A DNA stretch of 64,000 nucleotides, taken from contig NZ_CP182947.1 of NCBI RefSeq assembly GCF_048320135.1, positions 248,001 to 312,000 of the forward strand. The letters run 5' to 3'. Origin of the DNA: Ideonella_A sakaiensis_A (GTDB lineage: Bacteria > Pseudomonadota > Gammaproteobacteria > Burkholderiales > Burkholderiaceae_C). The notes below the pieces were generated by a model. The model had not been told where the DNA came from and searched no databases. It saw only the letters and a list, made by a program, of their open reading frames with translations. Positions 36,296 through 46,650 of this stretch are shown piece after piece. The first letter of the stretch is position 1, and every line of letters begins with the position of its first letter. Both the position numbers and the translations under genes were made by a program.

Positions 36296-36374
36296 CAGGT
36301 GCCGCAGATCCGGCTTCGCCGGGCTGCCGGCGCCGCCCCCTTGAGGGGGTGCGCCGAAGGCGCTACGGGGGTGG
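36296..36374. repeat. GC-rich intergenic repeat
   Basis: The 145-base spacer between the SDR stop and the thioesterase start holds a run of GC-rich inverted segments: GGCGCCGCCCCCTTGAGGG and GCGCCGAAGGCGC, followed by ACGGGGGTGGG. The style (CCCCTTGAGGGGG, then a palindrome, then GGGGGTGGG) is that of the dispersed repeats common between Burkholderiales genes; a related stretch lies at 52259-52494. Confidence 0.5.
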
Positions 36375-36380
36375 GTCCAT

Positions 36381-37172
36381 TCATGCGCCGTGGATGGCCG
36401 AGACGCCACCGTCGACCGCGAGGATCTGCCCGGTGATGTGTTTTCCGGCGGCCGATGCGAACAGCAGCGCCGCACCTTTCAGGTCGTCGTCGTCGCCAAT
36501 GCGTTGCAGCGGCGCCTTGCTGGCCATGTTGTCGACACCGACCCGTTCGAGCACGCCCTTCGTCATCTTGCTCGGGAAAAATCCCGGCGCCAGCGCATTG
36601 ACGGTGATGCCGTAGCCGCCCCACTCGCCTGCCAGCGAGCGGGTGAAATTGACGACCGCGCCCTTGCTGGTGCCGTAGGCGATGAACTTGATCTCCGGCG
36701 ACGAGCCGGACAGGCCGGCAATCGATGCGATGTTGATGATGCGGCCCCAGCGGCGCGGGATCATGCTCGCCTTGCCGACCGCCTGACTCATCAGGAAGAT
36801 GCTGCGCACGTTCAGGTTCATCACCTTGTCCCAGGCTTCGAGTGGGTAGTCCTCGGCCGGTGCGCCCCAGGTGGCGCCGGCATTGTTGACGAGGATGTCG
36901 ACCTGGCCGAGCCGCTGCATCGCCTCGTCGACGACCTTCTGGATCTGCGCCGGGTCACTCGCATCGGCGGCAACCCAGCGGGTATCGATGCCCTTGTCCT
37001 GCAGCTTCGCGGCCGCTTCCTCGAGGTCGGCGGCCTTGCGCGAGCACAGCAGGATCCGCGCGCCGGCCTCGCCGAGCGATTCGGCGATCTGCAGGCCGAG
37101 GCCACGCGAACCGCCGGTGACGAGTGCGGATTTGCCGCTGAGGTCGAACAGTTTCTGGATCGGGGTGCTCAT
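36381..37172 (-). CDS. SDR-family oxidoreductase
   Basis: A 263-residue classical short-chain dehydrogenase: TGGSRGLG cofactor loop (19-26), NNAGATWG, catalytic Ser in NIASIAGLSG, YGTSKGA and the C-terminal GQILAVDGGVSA. It resembles FabG/3-hydroxyacyl-CoA dehydrogenase-like enzymes found with beta-oxidation genes, in keeping with its neighbours. Exact substrate unknown. Confidence 0.92.
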   Translation of the reverse strand: MSTPIQKLFDLSGKSALVTGGSRGLGLQIAESLGEAGARILLCSRKAADLEEAAAKLQDKGIDTRWVAADASDPAQIQKVVDEAMQRLGQVDILVNNAGATWGAPAEDYPLEAWDKVMNLNVRSIFLMSQAVGKASMIPRRWGRIINIASIAGLSGSSPEIKFIAYGTSKGAVVNFTRSLAGEWGGYGITVNALAPGFFPSKMTKGVLERVGVDNMASKAPLQRIGDDDDLKGAALLFASAAGKHITGQILAVDGGVSAIHGA

Positions 37173-37210
37173 CGCAGGACTCCTTGTGGAATTGGGAAAA
37201 AATTGTTCGC

Positions 37211-37402
37211 TCAGTTGCGCTCGTCGTGGCGTGAGCGCAGGTAGATCATCACCGCGCCGAGCACGATCAGCAGCGTGCCGAGCACGACCAGCGCCCAGCC
37301 GATCGGCTCGCTGCTGCTGCGCAGCGACAGGCCGAAGCCGCCGAATACCAGCCCGGCAAAAATGAACGGCCAGATGATCTTGTCGAGTGTTTCAGGTTTC
37401 AT
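37211..37402 (-). CDS. Small two-helix membrane protein
   Basis: 63 residues with two membrane helices (about 9-26 and 33-54) and a charged tail (RSRHDERN). It stands between the acyl-CoA dehydrogenase and the SDR on the same strand with short spacers. No recognised family. Confidence 0.7.
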   Translation of the reverse strand: MKPETLDKIIWPFIFAGLVFGGFGLSLRSSSEPIGWALVVLGTLLIVLGAVMIYLRSRHDERN

Positions 37403-37426
37403 TGAAGAAGCGTACGGGAATCGGAT

Positions 37427-39262
37427 TCAGAACCAGTCGTCGGCCATCGTGCGGCAGGTATCGTCGCGAGACGCAACGACGCCGAGCCAGGCCGGAACGC
37501 GCGGCAACTCGTAACGGAAGAAATACCGCGCCGCGGCCAGCTGGCCGCGAGCGACGGGATCGGCCGCGTCATTGTCGACGCGCCGCTGCGCGGTCAGCGC
37601 AACATCGAGCCAGATCCACGCCAGCACGATGTGACCGAAGCCTTGCAGATACGGTGTTGCATTGGCCAGCGCCTCGTCCGGCTGGCCGGTTGACCAGGCG
37701 GCACGCGTCGCCTGCACGAGGCTGTCGACAGCGGCCGAGAGTGCATCTGCCTCGGCCTGCCAGCCGGTTGTCGCTGCAGCCGAAATGGTCGCACCGATGC
37801 GCGTCGTCAGCGCCTCGAGCCCCTTGCCGCCGTTCATCACGACCTTGCGGCCGAGCAGGTCGAGCGCCTGGATGCCGTGGGTGCCCTCATGGATCATGTT
37901 CAGCCGGTTGTCGCGCCAGTACTGCTCGACCGGATGGTCGCGGGTATAGCCATAACCGCCGAGCACCTGGATCGCCAGGCTGTTCGCCTCCAGGCACCAC
38001 TCGCTCGGCCAGCTTTTCGCGATCGGCGTCAGCATCTCGAGCAGCAGCGAAGCCTCGGCGGCCGCTGCCGCGTCGCCGGTGTGCACCTCGTCGACCAGCC
38101 GCGCGCAATAAAGACAGAGCGCCAGTGCTCCTTCGCAGTAACTTTTCTGCGCCAGCAGCATCCGCTTGACGTCGGCATGTTCGATGATTGGCACCGGCGG
38201 GATGGTCGGATCCTTGCCGGCAGGCCCGATCGGCCGGCCCTGCGGGCGTTCGCGCGCATAGGCCAGGCTGGTTTCGTAGCCGGCCGCACCGAGCATCGCC
38301 GCGCCGAGGCCGATCGCGATCCGCGCCTCGTTCATCATGTGGAACATGCAACGCAAGCCTTCGCCGGGCTGGCCGACTCGGTAGCCGATCGCTCCGGCAG
38401 CGCCGCGCACCGGATATCTGCCCTCGCCGAAATTGAGCAGCGTATTCGGGATGCCGCGGTAGCCGAGCTTGTGGTTCAGGCCGGCCAGCGCGACATCGTT
38501 GCGTTCGCCGGTCAGCGCACCGTCGGCATCGACGAGGTATTTCGGCACGATGAACAGCGAAATGCCACGGGTTCCGGCGATCAGCTTGCCATCGGGCCCG
38601 GGAATCTTCGCAAGCACCAGGTGGACGATGTTGTCGGCCAGCTCGTGGTCGCCATTCGAGATCCACATCTTGTTGCCGCGCAGCCGGTAACGCGGGCCGA
38701 GCGGATCGTCGGCAAAATCGGCGCCATCGGTTTCGGCGCGGGTCACGATGTCCGACAGGCTGGAGCCGGCCTGCGGCTCGCTGAGGCACATCGTGCCGAA
38801 GAAGCGGCCGGAGAATTCGTTTTTCGCGAAGACCTCGCGCTGCAGCGGCGTGCCGTGCGCCATCAGCAGGTTCGCATTGCCACTGGTCAGCAGCGCACCA
38901 CCGCCGATCGCGATGCCGGCCTTCGAGAAAAACGCATTCGCCGCCATCTCGACGACGCAGGGCAGCTGCATGCCGCCGATCGCGTAATCCTGCGCCGCCG
39001 CCAGCATCCCGGAATCGGCATAGGCGCGCGCCGCCGCATGGCTGCTCGGCGGCAGGACCACCCGCTCGCCATCGAACCGCGGCTCCTCTTCATCGGCGAT
39101 GCGGTTGTACGGCGCAAACTTGTCGGCCGCGAGCTTTTCGCACATGTCGAGCACCGCATCGAAGGTCTCGCGGCTGTGCTCGGCAAAACGCGGGCGCATC
39201 TGCAATGACTCGACCTGCAGCCAGTGGTGGAGCAACGAGTCGATGGTCTGGCGGAAGCTCAT
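37427..39262 (-). CDS. Acyl-CoA dehydrogenase, long (DmdC-like) form
   Basis: A 611-residue flavoenzyme that introduces the 2,3-double bond in an acyl-CoA. It is longer than the 380-residue classical form and matches the class with an extra C-terminal domain (as in 3-methylmercaptopropionyl-CoA dehydrogenases). Visible marks are CLSEPQAGSSLSDI, KMWISNGDHE, GLNHKLGYRG and LGGYGYTRDHPVEQYWRD near the flavin site. It comes after the thiolase gene; a pair of REP units separates the two. Confidence 0.93.
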   Translation of the reverse strand: MSFRQTIDSLLHHWLQVESLQMRPRFAEHSRETFDAVLDMCEKLAADKFAPYNRIADEEEPRFDGERVVLPPSSHAAARAYADSGMLAAAQDYAIGGMQLPCVVEMAANAFFSKAGIAIGGGALLTSGNANLLMAHGTPLQREVFAKNEFSGRFFGTMCLSEPQAGSSLSDIVTRAETDGADFADDPLGPRYRLRGNKMWISNGDHELADNIVHLVLAKIPGPDGKLIAGTRGISLFIVPKYLVDADGALTGERNDVALAGLNHKLGYRGIPNTLLNFGEGRYPVRGAAGAIGYRVGQPGEGLRCMFHMMNEARIAIGLGAAMLGAAGYETSLAYARERPQGRPIGPAGKDPTIPPVPIIEHADVKRMLLAQKSYCEGALALCLYCARLVDEVHTGDAAAAAEASLLLEMLTPIAKSWPSEWCLEANSLAIQVLGGYGYTRDHPVEQYWRDNRLNMIHEGTHGIQALDLLGRKVVMNGGKGLEALTTRIGATISAAATTGWQAEADALSAAVDSLVQATRAAWSTGQPDEALANATPYLQGFGHIVLAWIWLDVALTAQRRVDNDAADPVARGQLAAARYFFRYELPRVPAWLGVVASRDDTCRTMADDWF

Positions 39263-39278
39263 GCGTTGGTTCGAGTCC

Positions 39279-39347
39279 GTGGGAGCGGCTTCGGCCGCGA
39301 TTCATTTGCAGCGCACGATTCCGAATCGGAGCTGAAGCCCCTCCCAC
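39279..39347. repeat. Pair of inverted REP-like units
   Basis: GTGGGAGCGGCTTCGGCC (39279-39296) and, in opposite orientation, GCTGAAGCCCCTCCCAC (39331-39347), separated by about 34 bases. Both match the palindromic unit at 16691-16716 (consensus GTGGGAGNGGCTTC). The pair fills most of the spacer between the thiolase and acyl-CoA dehydrogenase genes. Confidence 0.75.
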
Positions 39348-39353
39348 AGCAAA

Positions 39354-40529
<1,176 letters not shown>

Positions 40530-40570
40530 CGGTTGCTCCTGGTGGATTCGGTTTGGTCGTGAACGGTTGT

Positions 40571-42664
40571 TCAGCTGAATGTCTTGCCTTCGGCGGCCAG
40601 TCGGGCGAGCAGCGGCGCCGGTGTCCAGAACGCCGCGTCGTCATGCGGATTGGCCGCAAAACGCTGCATTGCCTTGACCACCCGGTACAGCCCGTAGCCA
40701 TCCGCATAGTGCATCGGCCCGCCACGGTACAACGGAAAGCCGTAGCCGGTCAGATAAACCATGTCGATGTCGGAGGCGCGCAAGGCGATGCCCTCGTCGA
40801 GCAGTCTGGCACCTTCGTTGACGAGCGCGAATACCAGCCGGTGCACGATCTCGTCGTCGGCGATCTTGCGCGGCGCGATGCCGATTTCGGTGCGGTGGCC
40901 CTCGATCATCTCGTCGACCAGCTTCGACGGCAGCGCATCGCGCCGGCCCGGCTGGTAGTCGTACCAGCCGGCGCCGGTCTTCTGGCCGAAGCGGCCCATC
41001 TCGCACAGCAGATCGGCGGTGCGGCTGTAGCGCAACTCCGGCTGCTCCTGGTAGCGGCGCTTGCGGATATACCAGCCAATGTCGTTGCCGGCCAGATCGC
41101 TCATCCGGAACGGGCCCATCGCAAATCCGAACTGCTCGATCGCGCGATCGACCTGCTGCGGCGTGCAGCCCTCCTCGAGCAGAAAACCGGCTTGGCGGAT
41201 GTACTGCTCGATCATCCGGTTGCCGATGAAACCGTCGCAGACGCCGGAGACGACGCAGGTCTTGCGGATCTTCTTGCCGATCGCCATCACCGTTGCGAGC
41301 ACGTCGTCGGCCGTGTTTTTGCCACGCACGACCTCGAGCAACTTCATCACGTTGGCCGGGCTGAAGAAGTGGGTGCCGATGACATCCTGCGGCCGCTTCG
41401 TGAACGACGCAATCCTGTTCAGGTCCAGCGTCGAGGTGTTGCTGGCCAGGATCGCGCCGGGCTTGGCGACCTCGTCGAGCGCCTGAAACACTTGCCGCTT
41501 GACCTCGATGTCCTCGAACACCGCCTCGATCAACATGTCGGCGTCCGACAGGTCGCCGTAGTTCAGCGTCGTCGACAGCAGCGCCATCCGCTGGTCGAGC
41601 CTGTCCTGCTTCAGCTTGCCCTTCCTGAGCTGCGCTTCGTAGTTCCTGCGGATCGTCGCAACGCCGCGATCGAGCGCCTCCTGCTTCGCCTCGAGCATCA
41701 CGACCGGCAGGCCGGCGTTCAGGAAATTCATCGCGATGCCGCCACCCATCGTGCCGGCACCGATCACCGCGATCTTGCGGACCTCGCGCAGCGGCGTATC
41801 GGACGGCACGTCTGGAATCTTGCTGGCGGCGCGTTCGGCGAAGAAGGCATGGCGCAGCGCCTTCGATTCGGGCGTCATCATCAAGCCGATGAAGATCGCC
41901 AGTTCGCGCTTCATGCCTTCGTCGAACGGGAGCTTCAGCGCATTGGCAACCGACTCGATGCATTTGGCCGGCGCCGGGAAATTGCGCGCCTTCGCGGCGA
42001 TGCCGTTGCGAACGAACTGGAAATAGCCGTCGGCATTCGGATGCGAGACCGGCAGCTCGCGAACCAGCGGCAACGGCCGCTGGGCGGCGATCTCGGCGGC
42101 GAAGCCAAGCGCAGTCAGCAGCAGATCGCCGTCGGACATGCGGTCGAACAGTTTCTGGCCCTGCAGAGCGGCAAGTTGGTCGCTTTGCACCGGCTCGCCG
42201 CTGACGATCATGTTCAGCGCCGCCTCGACGCCGAGCACACGCGGCAGCCGCTGCGTGCCGCCGGCGCCAGGAATGAGGCCGATCTTGACCTCGGGCAGCG
42301 CAACCGGCACACCGGGGGCGGCGACACGGTAGTGGCAGCCGAGCGCGAGCTCGAGCCCGCCGCCCATGCAGACGCCATTGATCGCGGCGACGACCGGCTT
42401 GCTGCTGGCCTCGATCAGCTCGATCAGCGTCAGCAGGTTCGGCTCCGCGGTTGCCTTCGGCGAGCCGAATTCGGTGATGTCGGCACCCCCCGAGAAGGCC
42501 TTGCCACTGCCGGTCAGCACGATTGCCTTGACGCTGCCATCTGCCTGCGCCTTCTCCAGCCCGTCGGCGATGCCTCGCCGGGTGGCGAACCCGAGACCGT
42601 TGACCGGCGGGTTGTCCAGTGTGATGACGGCAATGCCGTCGCGCACGTCGTAGCGGGTGCTCAT
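40571..42664 (-). CDS. Enoyl-CoA hydratase / 3-hydroxyacyl-CoA dehydrogenase fusion
   Basis: A 697-residue bifunctional beta-oxidation enzyme. The N-terminal crotonase part (1-190) has SGGADITEFG and PEVKIGLIPGAGGTQRLPR; the C-terminal dehydrogenase starts with the NAD loop VIGAGTMGGGIAM (about 295) and holds THFFSPANVMKLLEVV. It has the domain order of FadB/FadJ and the peroxisomal enzyme. A GAGGA site lies 9 bases before the ATG. Confidence 0.95.
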   Translation of the reverse strand: MSTRYDVRDGIAVITLDNPPVNGLGFATRRGIADGLEKAQADGSVKAIVLTGSGKAFSGGADITEFGSPKATAEPNLLTLIELIEASSKPVVAAINGVCMGGGLELALGCHYRVAAPGVPVALPEVKIGLIPGAGGTQRLPRVLGVEAALNMIVSGEPVQSDQLAALQGQKLFDRMSDGDLLLTALGFAAEIAAQRPLPLVRELPVSHPNADGYFQFVRNGIAAKARNFPAPAKCIESVANALKLPFDEGMKRELAIFIGLMMTPESKALRHAFFAERAASKIPDVPSDTPLREVRKIAVIGAGTMGGGIAMNFLNAGLPVVMLEAKQEALDRGVATIRRNYEAQLRKGKLKQDRLDQRMALLSTTLNYGDLSDADMLIEAVFEDIEVKRQVFQALDEVAKPGAILASNTSTLDLNRIASFTKRPQDVIGTHFFSPANVMKLLEVVRGKNTADDVLATVMAIGKKIRKTCVVSGVCDGFIGNRMIEQYIRQAGFLLEEGCTPQQVDRAIEQFGFAMGPFRMSDLAGNDIGWYIRKRRYQEQPELRYSRTADLLCEMGRFGQKTGAGWYDYQPGRRDALPSKLVDEMIEGHRTEIGIAPRKIADDEIVHRLVFALVNEGARLLDEGIALRASDIDMVYLTGYGFPLYRGGPMHYADGYGLYRVVKAMQRFAANPHDDAAFWTPAPLLARLAAEGKTFS

Positions 42665-42768
42665 CGTGGGGTCCTCGTGCGGAAATAGAACACCCGTTCG
42701 ATTCTAGGCACCGCCTGACGGCAAGCCCTGTCGCTGCGGCGACAAGCGCCGTCGGGCAGTCGCGCCGC

Positions 42769-43464
42769 TCAGACCTCGAGCCATTCCTTGCGGACTTCGG
42801 CGTCTGCGCGCAGTGCGTCCGGCGTCCCATCAAAAACGATCTGGCCGTGGCCCATCACCAGGCAGCGGTCGGCCACCTTCAATGCGATCGTCAGTTTCTG
42901 CTCGACCAGCAGAACCGAGACGCCGCGCCGCTTCAGTTCGTGCAGGAATTCGGCGACCTGCTCGACGATCTTCGGCGCCAGCCCCTCGGTCGGCTCGTCG
43001 ATCATGATCAGATCCGGATCCCCCATCAGCGTGCGGCACAGCGTCAGCATCTGCTGCTCGCCGCCGGACAATACGCCGGCCTCGTTGTGCTGGCGCTCGC
43101 GCAGCCGCGGGAACATCGCATACATGTCGTCGAAGCGCCAGCGCGGCGACTTCGCGCCGTATTTTTCGCCAAGCATCAAATTCTGGTGCACCGTCAAGGT
43201 CGGGAAGATGTCACGGTTTTCCGGCACATAACCAATGCCGGCATGCGCCACCTCGAAGGCCTCGAGGCCGAGCAGTTCGCGGTCGTGCCAGCGCACCGAG
43301 CCATGGCCTTCGACCAGCCCCATGATCGTCTTCACCGTCGTCGAGCGGCCGGTGCCGTTGCGGCCGAGCAGCGCGACGATCTCGCCCGGGCGCACCTCGA
43401 AGCTGACGCCGTGCAGCACATGGCTCTTCCCATAAAACGCGTTGACGTCGGACAAACGGAGCAT
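42769..43464 (-). CDS. livF: Branched-chain-type ABC transporter ATPase (LivF)
   Basis: A 231-residue ATPase of a Liv/HAAT importer. The signature LSGGEQQ and Walker B with DEPTEGLAP are normal. The Walker A reads GRNGTGRSTT: the invariant Lys is Arg (codon CGC). I believe Arg occurs here in some LivF homologs, so activity may be kept by the partner ATPase or by Arg. It is the last gene of the livK-H-M-G-F run, 80 bases after livG. Confidence 0.93.
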   Translation of the reverse strand: MLRLSDVNAFYGKSHVLHGVSFEVRPGEIVALLGRNGTGRSTTVKTIMGLVEGHGSVRWHDRELLGLEAFEVAHAGIGYVPENRDIFPTLTVHQNLMLGEKYGAKSPRWRFDDMYAMFPRLRERQHNEAGVLSGGEQQMLTLCRTLMGDPDLIMIDEPTEGLAPKIVEQVAEFLHELKRRGVSVLLVEQKLTIALKVADRCLVMGHGQIVFDGTPDALRADAEVRKEWLEV

Positions 43465-43544
43465 TTCAGTGGCGCCCGGCCGTCAGAAGCCAACGAGATG
43501 CCCGCTGGCGGGGCAGCGAGCCATGCGCGCGTCGGGGTGTCATG

Positions 43545-44318
43545 TCAGTGCCCGCCCTCTTCCTGCTCGGCCAGCATCGAGCCGAGGTAGGCCTCCTGCA
43601 CCCGCTGGTCGGCACGCACGCGGTCCGGCGTGTCGAAGGCGATCACCTCGCCATAGACCAGCACTGCGATCTTGTCGGCGAGACCGAACACCACGCCCAT
43701 GTCGTGTTCGACTGTCAGCAGCGTCTTGCCGACGGTGATCTCGCGGATCAGATCGATGAAGCGGCTGGTTTCGCTCTTGCTCATGCCGGCGGTCGGCTCG
43801 TCGAGCAGGATCACCTCGGCGCCACCGGCGATCGTGATGCCGATCTCGAGTGCACGCTGTTCGGCATAGGTCAGGTTCATCGCCGGCACATTGCGCCGCC
43901 GGTCGAGCTTTATCATCGCCAGCACCTCGGCGGTGCGCTCGTTCGCATCGCGCAGATCGGACAGGAATTTCCAGAAGGCATAACGGTAGCCGAGGCTCCA
44001 CAACACCGCACAGCGGACGTTCTCGAATACGCTCAAGCGGTTGAACAGGTTGCTGACCTGGAAGCTGCGCGCCAGCCCGAGCCGGTTGACCTGATACGGC
44101 GTCAGCCCGTTGACCGAGCGGCCGTGCAGCAGGATGTCACCCGAACTGATGCCGAAGCGGCCACTGATCAGGTTGAACAGCGTGCTTTTGCCGGCGCCGT
44201 TCGGCCCGATGATCGCGACGTTTTCTCCGGCCGCGACCGACAGGCTGGCGCCGCGGATGATCTCCGTCTTGCCGAAGCGTTTCCAGACGTCGCGCAATTC
44301 GAGTGCCGGCGCCGTCAT
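43545..44318 (-). CDS. livG: Branched-chain-type ABC transporter ATPase (LivG)
   Basis: A 257-residue ATPase with an intact Walker A (GPNGAGKST), the LivG-type signature region (LTYAEQRALEIG) and Walker B (VILLDEPTAGMS). The start overlaps the LivM stop (ATGA). It pairs with LivF to drive the importer. Confidence 0.95.
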   Translation of the reverse strand: MTAPALELRDVWKRFGKTEIIRGASLSVAAGENVAIIGPNGAGKSTLFNLISGRFGISSGDILLHGRSVNGLTPYQVNRLGLARSFQVSNLFNRLSVFENVRCAVLWSLGYRYAFWKFLSDLRDANERTAEVLAMIKLDRRRNVPAMNLTYAEQRALEIGITIAGGAEVILLDEPTAGMSKSETSRFIDLIREITVGKTLLTVEHDMGVVFGLADKIAVLVYGEVIAFDTPDRVRADQRVQEAYLGSMLAEQEEGGH

Positions 44319-45628
44319 GCGGCCTCCATCCGTTTCAGTTCACGCTCGACACGCTGGTTCGCCTCATCCCATTCCCGGACGAAGCGGCGTCGCGCCCATT
44401 CGAATGCGAGGCCGCCGACCGCGGTGACGGCGATCACCAGCAGCCAGTGCGCCGGTGCCGAGGTATCGAGTTGCCAGCCGAGAAAGCCGATCGTGCTGCC
44501 CATCGCCGCATCGAGTTGCACGTGGTAGATCATCTCGATGATCGCCGCACTTCCGCCGAGCGCGACGGCGCCGGTCGCGAACAGCAGCAGATACGGCAGC
44601 AGCAGGCGCCGGAAGTGGCCCATCGTGGCAACCCGCAAATTCATCATGATCAGGCTGGCGATGCCGCCCGGTGCAAACATCACCATCAGCATGAAGCCCA
44701 GGCCGAGGTAGATCTGCCAGGCCTTCGTGATCTCGGAAAACATCACGATCGCCAGCACCAGCAAGACGCCGCCGATGATCGGCCCGAAAAAGAACATCGC
44801 GCCGCCAACGAAGGTGAACAGCAGATAGCCGCCCGAGCGCAGCCCGCTCAGCGTCTCGGCGGTGACGCTTTCGAAATTGATCGCCTGCAGCCCGCCGCCG
44901 ATGCCGGCAAAAAATCCGGCGATCACGAATGCGATATAGCGAACGACCTGGGTGTTGTAGCCGATGAAGGCGACGCGTTCGGGGTTGTCGCGCACCGCAT
45001 TGAGCATGCGGCCGAGCGGCGTCAGCGTCAGCGCATACATTGCCGCGGTCGACAGCAGGCAATAGATCGCGATCAGGTAGTAGACCTCCACCTGCGGGCC
45101 GTAGCTCAGGCCGAAAAACGGCTCGCCGATCACCCGGTTTGCGCTGATGCCGCCTTCGCCGCCGAAAAATCCCGGAAACATCAGGCTCATCGAGAACACC
45201 AGCTCGCCGACGCCGAGCGTGATCATCGCAAACGGCGTCGCCGCCTTTTTCGTCGTCACCCAGCCGAGCAGCGCAGCGACCGCCATCCCGGCCAAGCCGC
45301 CGACCAGCGGCATCAGGCTGACCGGCACCGGCAGCCGGCCGGCGGCGGCAAAGTTCAGCGCGTGGATGACAAAAAACGAGCCGAGGCCGACATAAACCGC
45401 ATGGCCGAAGCTGAGCATGCCGCCCTGGCCAAGCAGCAGGTTGTAGCTGAGGCAGATGATGATCAGATAACCCATCTGCGTCAGCATCGTCATCGCCAGG
45501 CTCGACGTGAAGACCAGCGGTGCAATGAACAGGATCAGTGCATACGCGAGCCATGCCACCATGCGCAGCGTCGATGCACTGCGCAGCATCGACGCGTGCG
45601 TTGCGCGGGAAGCCGGAACGGTGCTCAT
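44315..45628 (-). CDS. livM: Branched-chain-type ABC permease (LivM) with C-terminal extension
   Basis: A 437-residue inner-membrane permease. The core (about 25-330) has the LivM helices with SYNLLLGQGGMLSFGHAVY and the coupling segment near FIGYNTQVVRYIAFVIAG. From about residue 330 onward, past the usual end (FAPGGIASL), there is an extra region with two membrane helices (about 345-370 and 395-410) and a charged coil (WDEANQRVERELKRMEAA). Both ends overlap its neighbours by ATGA. Confidence 0.94.
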   Translation of the reverse strand: MSTVPASRATHASMLRSASTLRMVAWLAYALILFIAPLVFTSSLAMTMLTQMGYLIIICLSYNLLLGQGGMLSFGHAVYVGLGSFFVIHALNFAAAGRLPVPVSLMPLVGGLAGMAVAALLGWVTTKKAATPFAMITLGVGELVFSMSLMFPGFFGGEGGISANRVIGEPFFGLSYGPQVEVYYLIAIYCLLSTAAMYALTLTPLGRMLNAVRDNPERVAFIGYNTQVVRYIAFVIAGFFAGIGGGLQAINFESVTAETLSGLRSGGYLLFTFVGGAMFFFGPIIGGVLLVLAIVMFSEITKAWQIYLGLGFMLMVMFAPGGIASLIMMNLRVATMGHFRRLLLPYLLLFATGAVALGGSAAIIEMIYHVQLDAAMGSTIGFLGWQLDTSAPAHWLLVIAVTAVGGLAFEWARRRFVREWDEANQRVERELKRMEAA

Positions 45629-46572
45629 CCTTCGCGGGTCCCCATCAAGCCGCGCGGCCGGAAGATCAGCATCAGCACGAGGAACAGGTACGGCAGGATC
45701 GGCGCCACCTGCGAGAGTTTCAAATCGAGCACCGGATAGGCAAAATTTTCCGGGCTCAGTTGCAGGCCGAGCGCCGACAGCGCGGTGACGACCGATTCGT
45801 CGATCGCCACCGCAAAGGTCTGCAGCACGCCGATCAGCAGCGACGCGATGAAGGCGCCGGCCAGCGAGCCCATGCCGCCGATCACGACGACAACGAAGAT
45901 GATCGGCCCGACCGCATGCGCCATCCCGGGCTCGGTCGCATAGGCATTGCCGCCAATCACGCCGGCCAGCCCGGCCAGCGCGGTGCCGCCGCCGAATACC
46001 AGCATCAGCACCCGCGGCACGTTGTGGCCGAGTGCCTCGACCATCTGCGGATGGGTCAGCGCTGCGGTGATCACCATGCCGATGCGGGTGCGCGACAACA
46101 TCAGCCAGATCGCGACCAGCATCACCAGCGCGACCAGCATCATGAAGGCGCGGTAGATCGGAAACTGGGTGCCGAAGACGGTGAACAGCGGACCGTCGAG
46201 TGCTTCCGGAACGCGGTAATCGACCGCCGCCCGGCCCCAGACGATCTGCACGAATTCGAACAGCAGGTAGGACAGGCCGAAGGTGATCAGCAGCTCGGGC
46301 ACATGGCCGAACTTGTGGACCCGGCGCAGGCAGAATTTTTCGAACAGCGCGCCGGCAACAAAGGCCACCGCCGGTGCGACCAGCAGCGCCGGCCAGAAGC
46401 CGAAATATTTGGTCGTCGTGTAGGCGATGTAGGCGCCCAGCATGTAGAAGCTGCCGTGGGCAAAATTGAGCACGCCCATCATGCTGAATATCAGCGTCAG
46501 CCCCGAGCTCAGCATGAACAGCAGCAGCCCGTAGCTGAGGCCGTTCAGCAGCGATATCGTGAACAGTTCCAT
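45625..46572 (-). CDS. livH: Branched-chain-type ABC permease (LivH)
   Basis: A 315-residue permease with about eight helices. LNGLSYGLLLFMLSSGLTLIFSMMGVLNFAHGSFYMLGAY (read in parts) is the family start, and GGMGSLAGAFIASLLIG the conserved loop. It forms the channel with LivM; the stop overlaps the livM ATG. Confidence 0.95.
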   Translation of the reverse strand: MELFTISLLNGLSYGLLLFMLSSGLTLIFSMMGVLNFAHGSFYMLGAYIAYTTTKYFGFWPALLVAPAVAFVAGALFEKFCLRRVHKFGHVPELLITFGLSYLLFEFVQIVWGRAAVDYRVPEALDGPLFTVFGTQFPIYRAFMMLVALVMLVAIWLMLSRTRIGMVITAALTHPQMVEALGHNVPRVLMLVFGGGTALAGLAGVIGGNAYATEPGMAHAVGPIIFVVVVIGGMGSLAGAFIASLLIGVLQTFAVAIDESVVTALSALGLQLSPENFAYPVLDLKLSQVAPILPYLFLVLMLIFRPRGLMGTREG

Positions 46573-46602
46573 CGGTTGCGCGTGGCGGCGTTGGCCAGCA
46601 AA

Positions 46603-46631
46603 AGGGGCTCCGCGAAGCTCGCGGCGCCCCT
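46603..46631 (-). terminator. Hairpin between livK and livH
   Basis: A 12-bp stem with one mismatch (46603-46608/46626-46631 and 46610-46615/46619-46624), a 3-base loop and four T on the minus strand. Standing after the binding-protein gene and before the permease genes, it probably lets livK be made in excess by partial termination or by protecting its 3' end. Confidence 0.6.
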
Positions 46632-46650
46632 GTTGGCACGGGTTGGTCGG

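Noticed and set aside
36236..36380. CRISPR-like or IS-end repeats in the spacer
   Set aside because: The segments are inverted GC palindromes without regular spacing, spacers or a transposase, so this is an intergenic repeat and not an array or IS.
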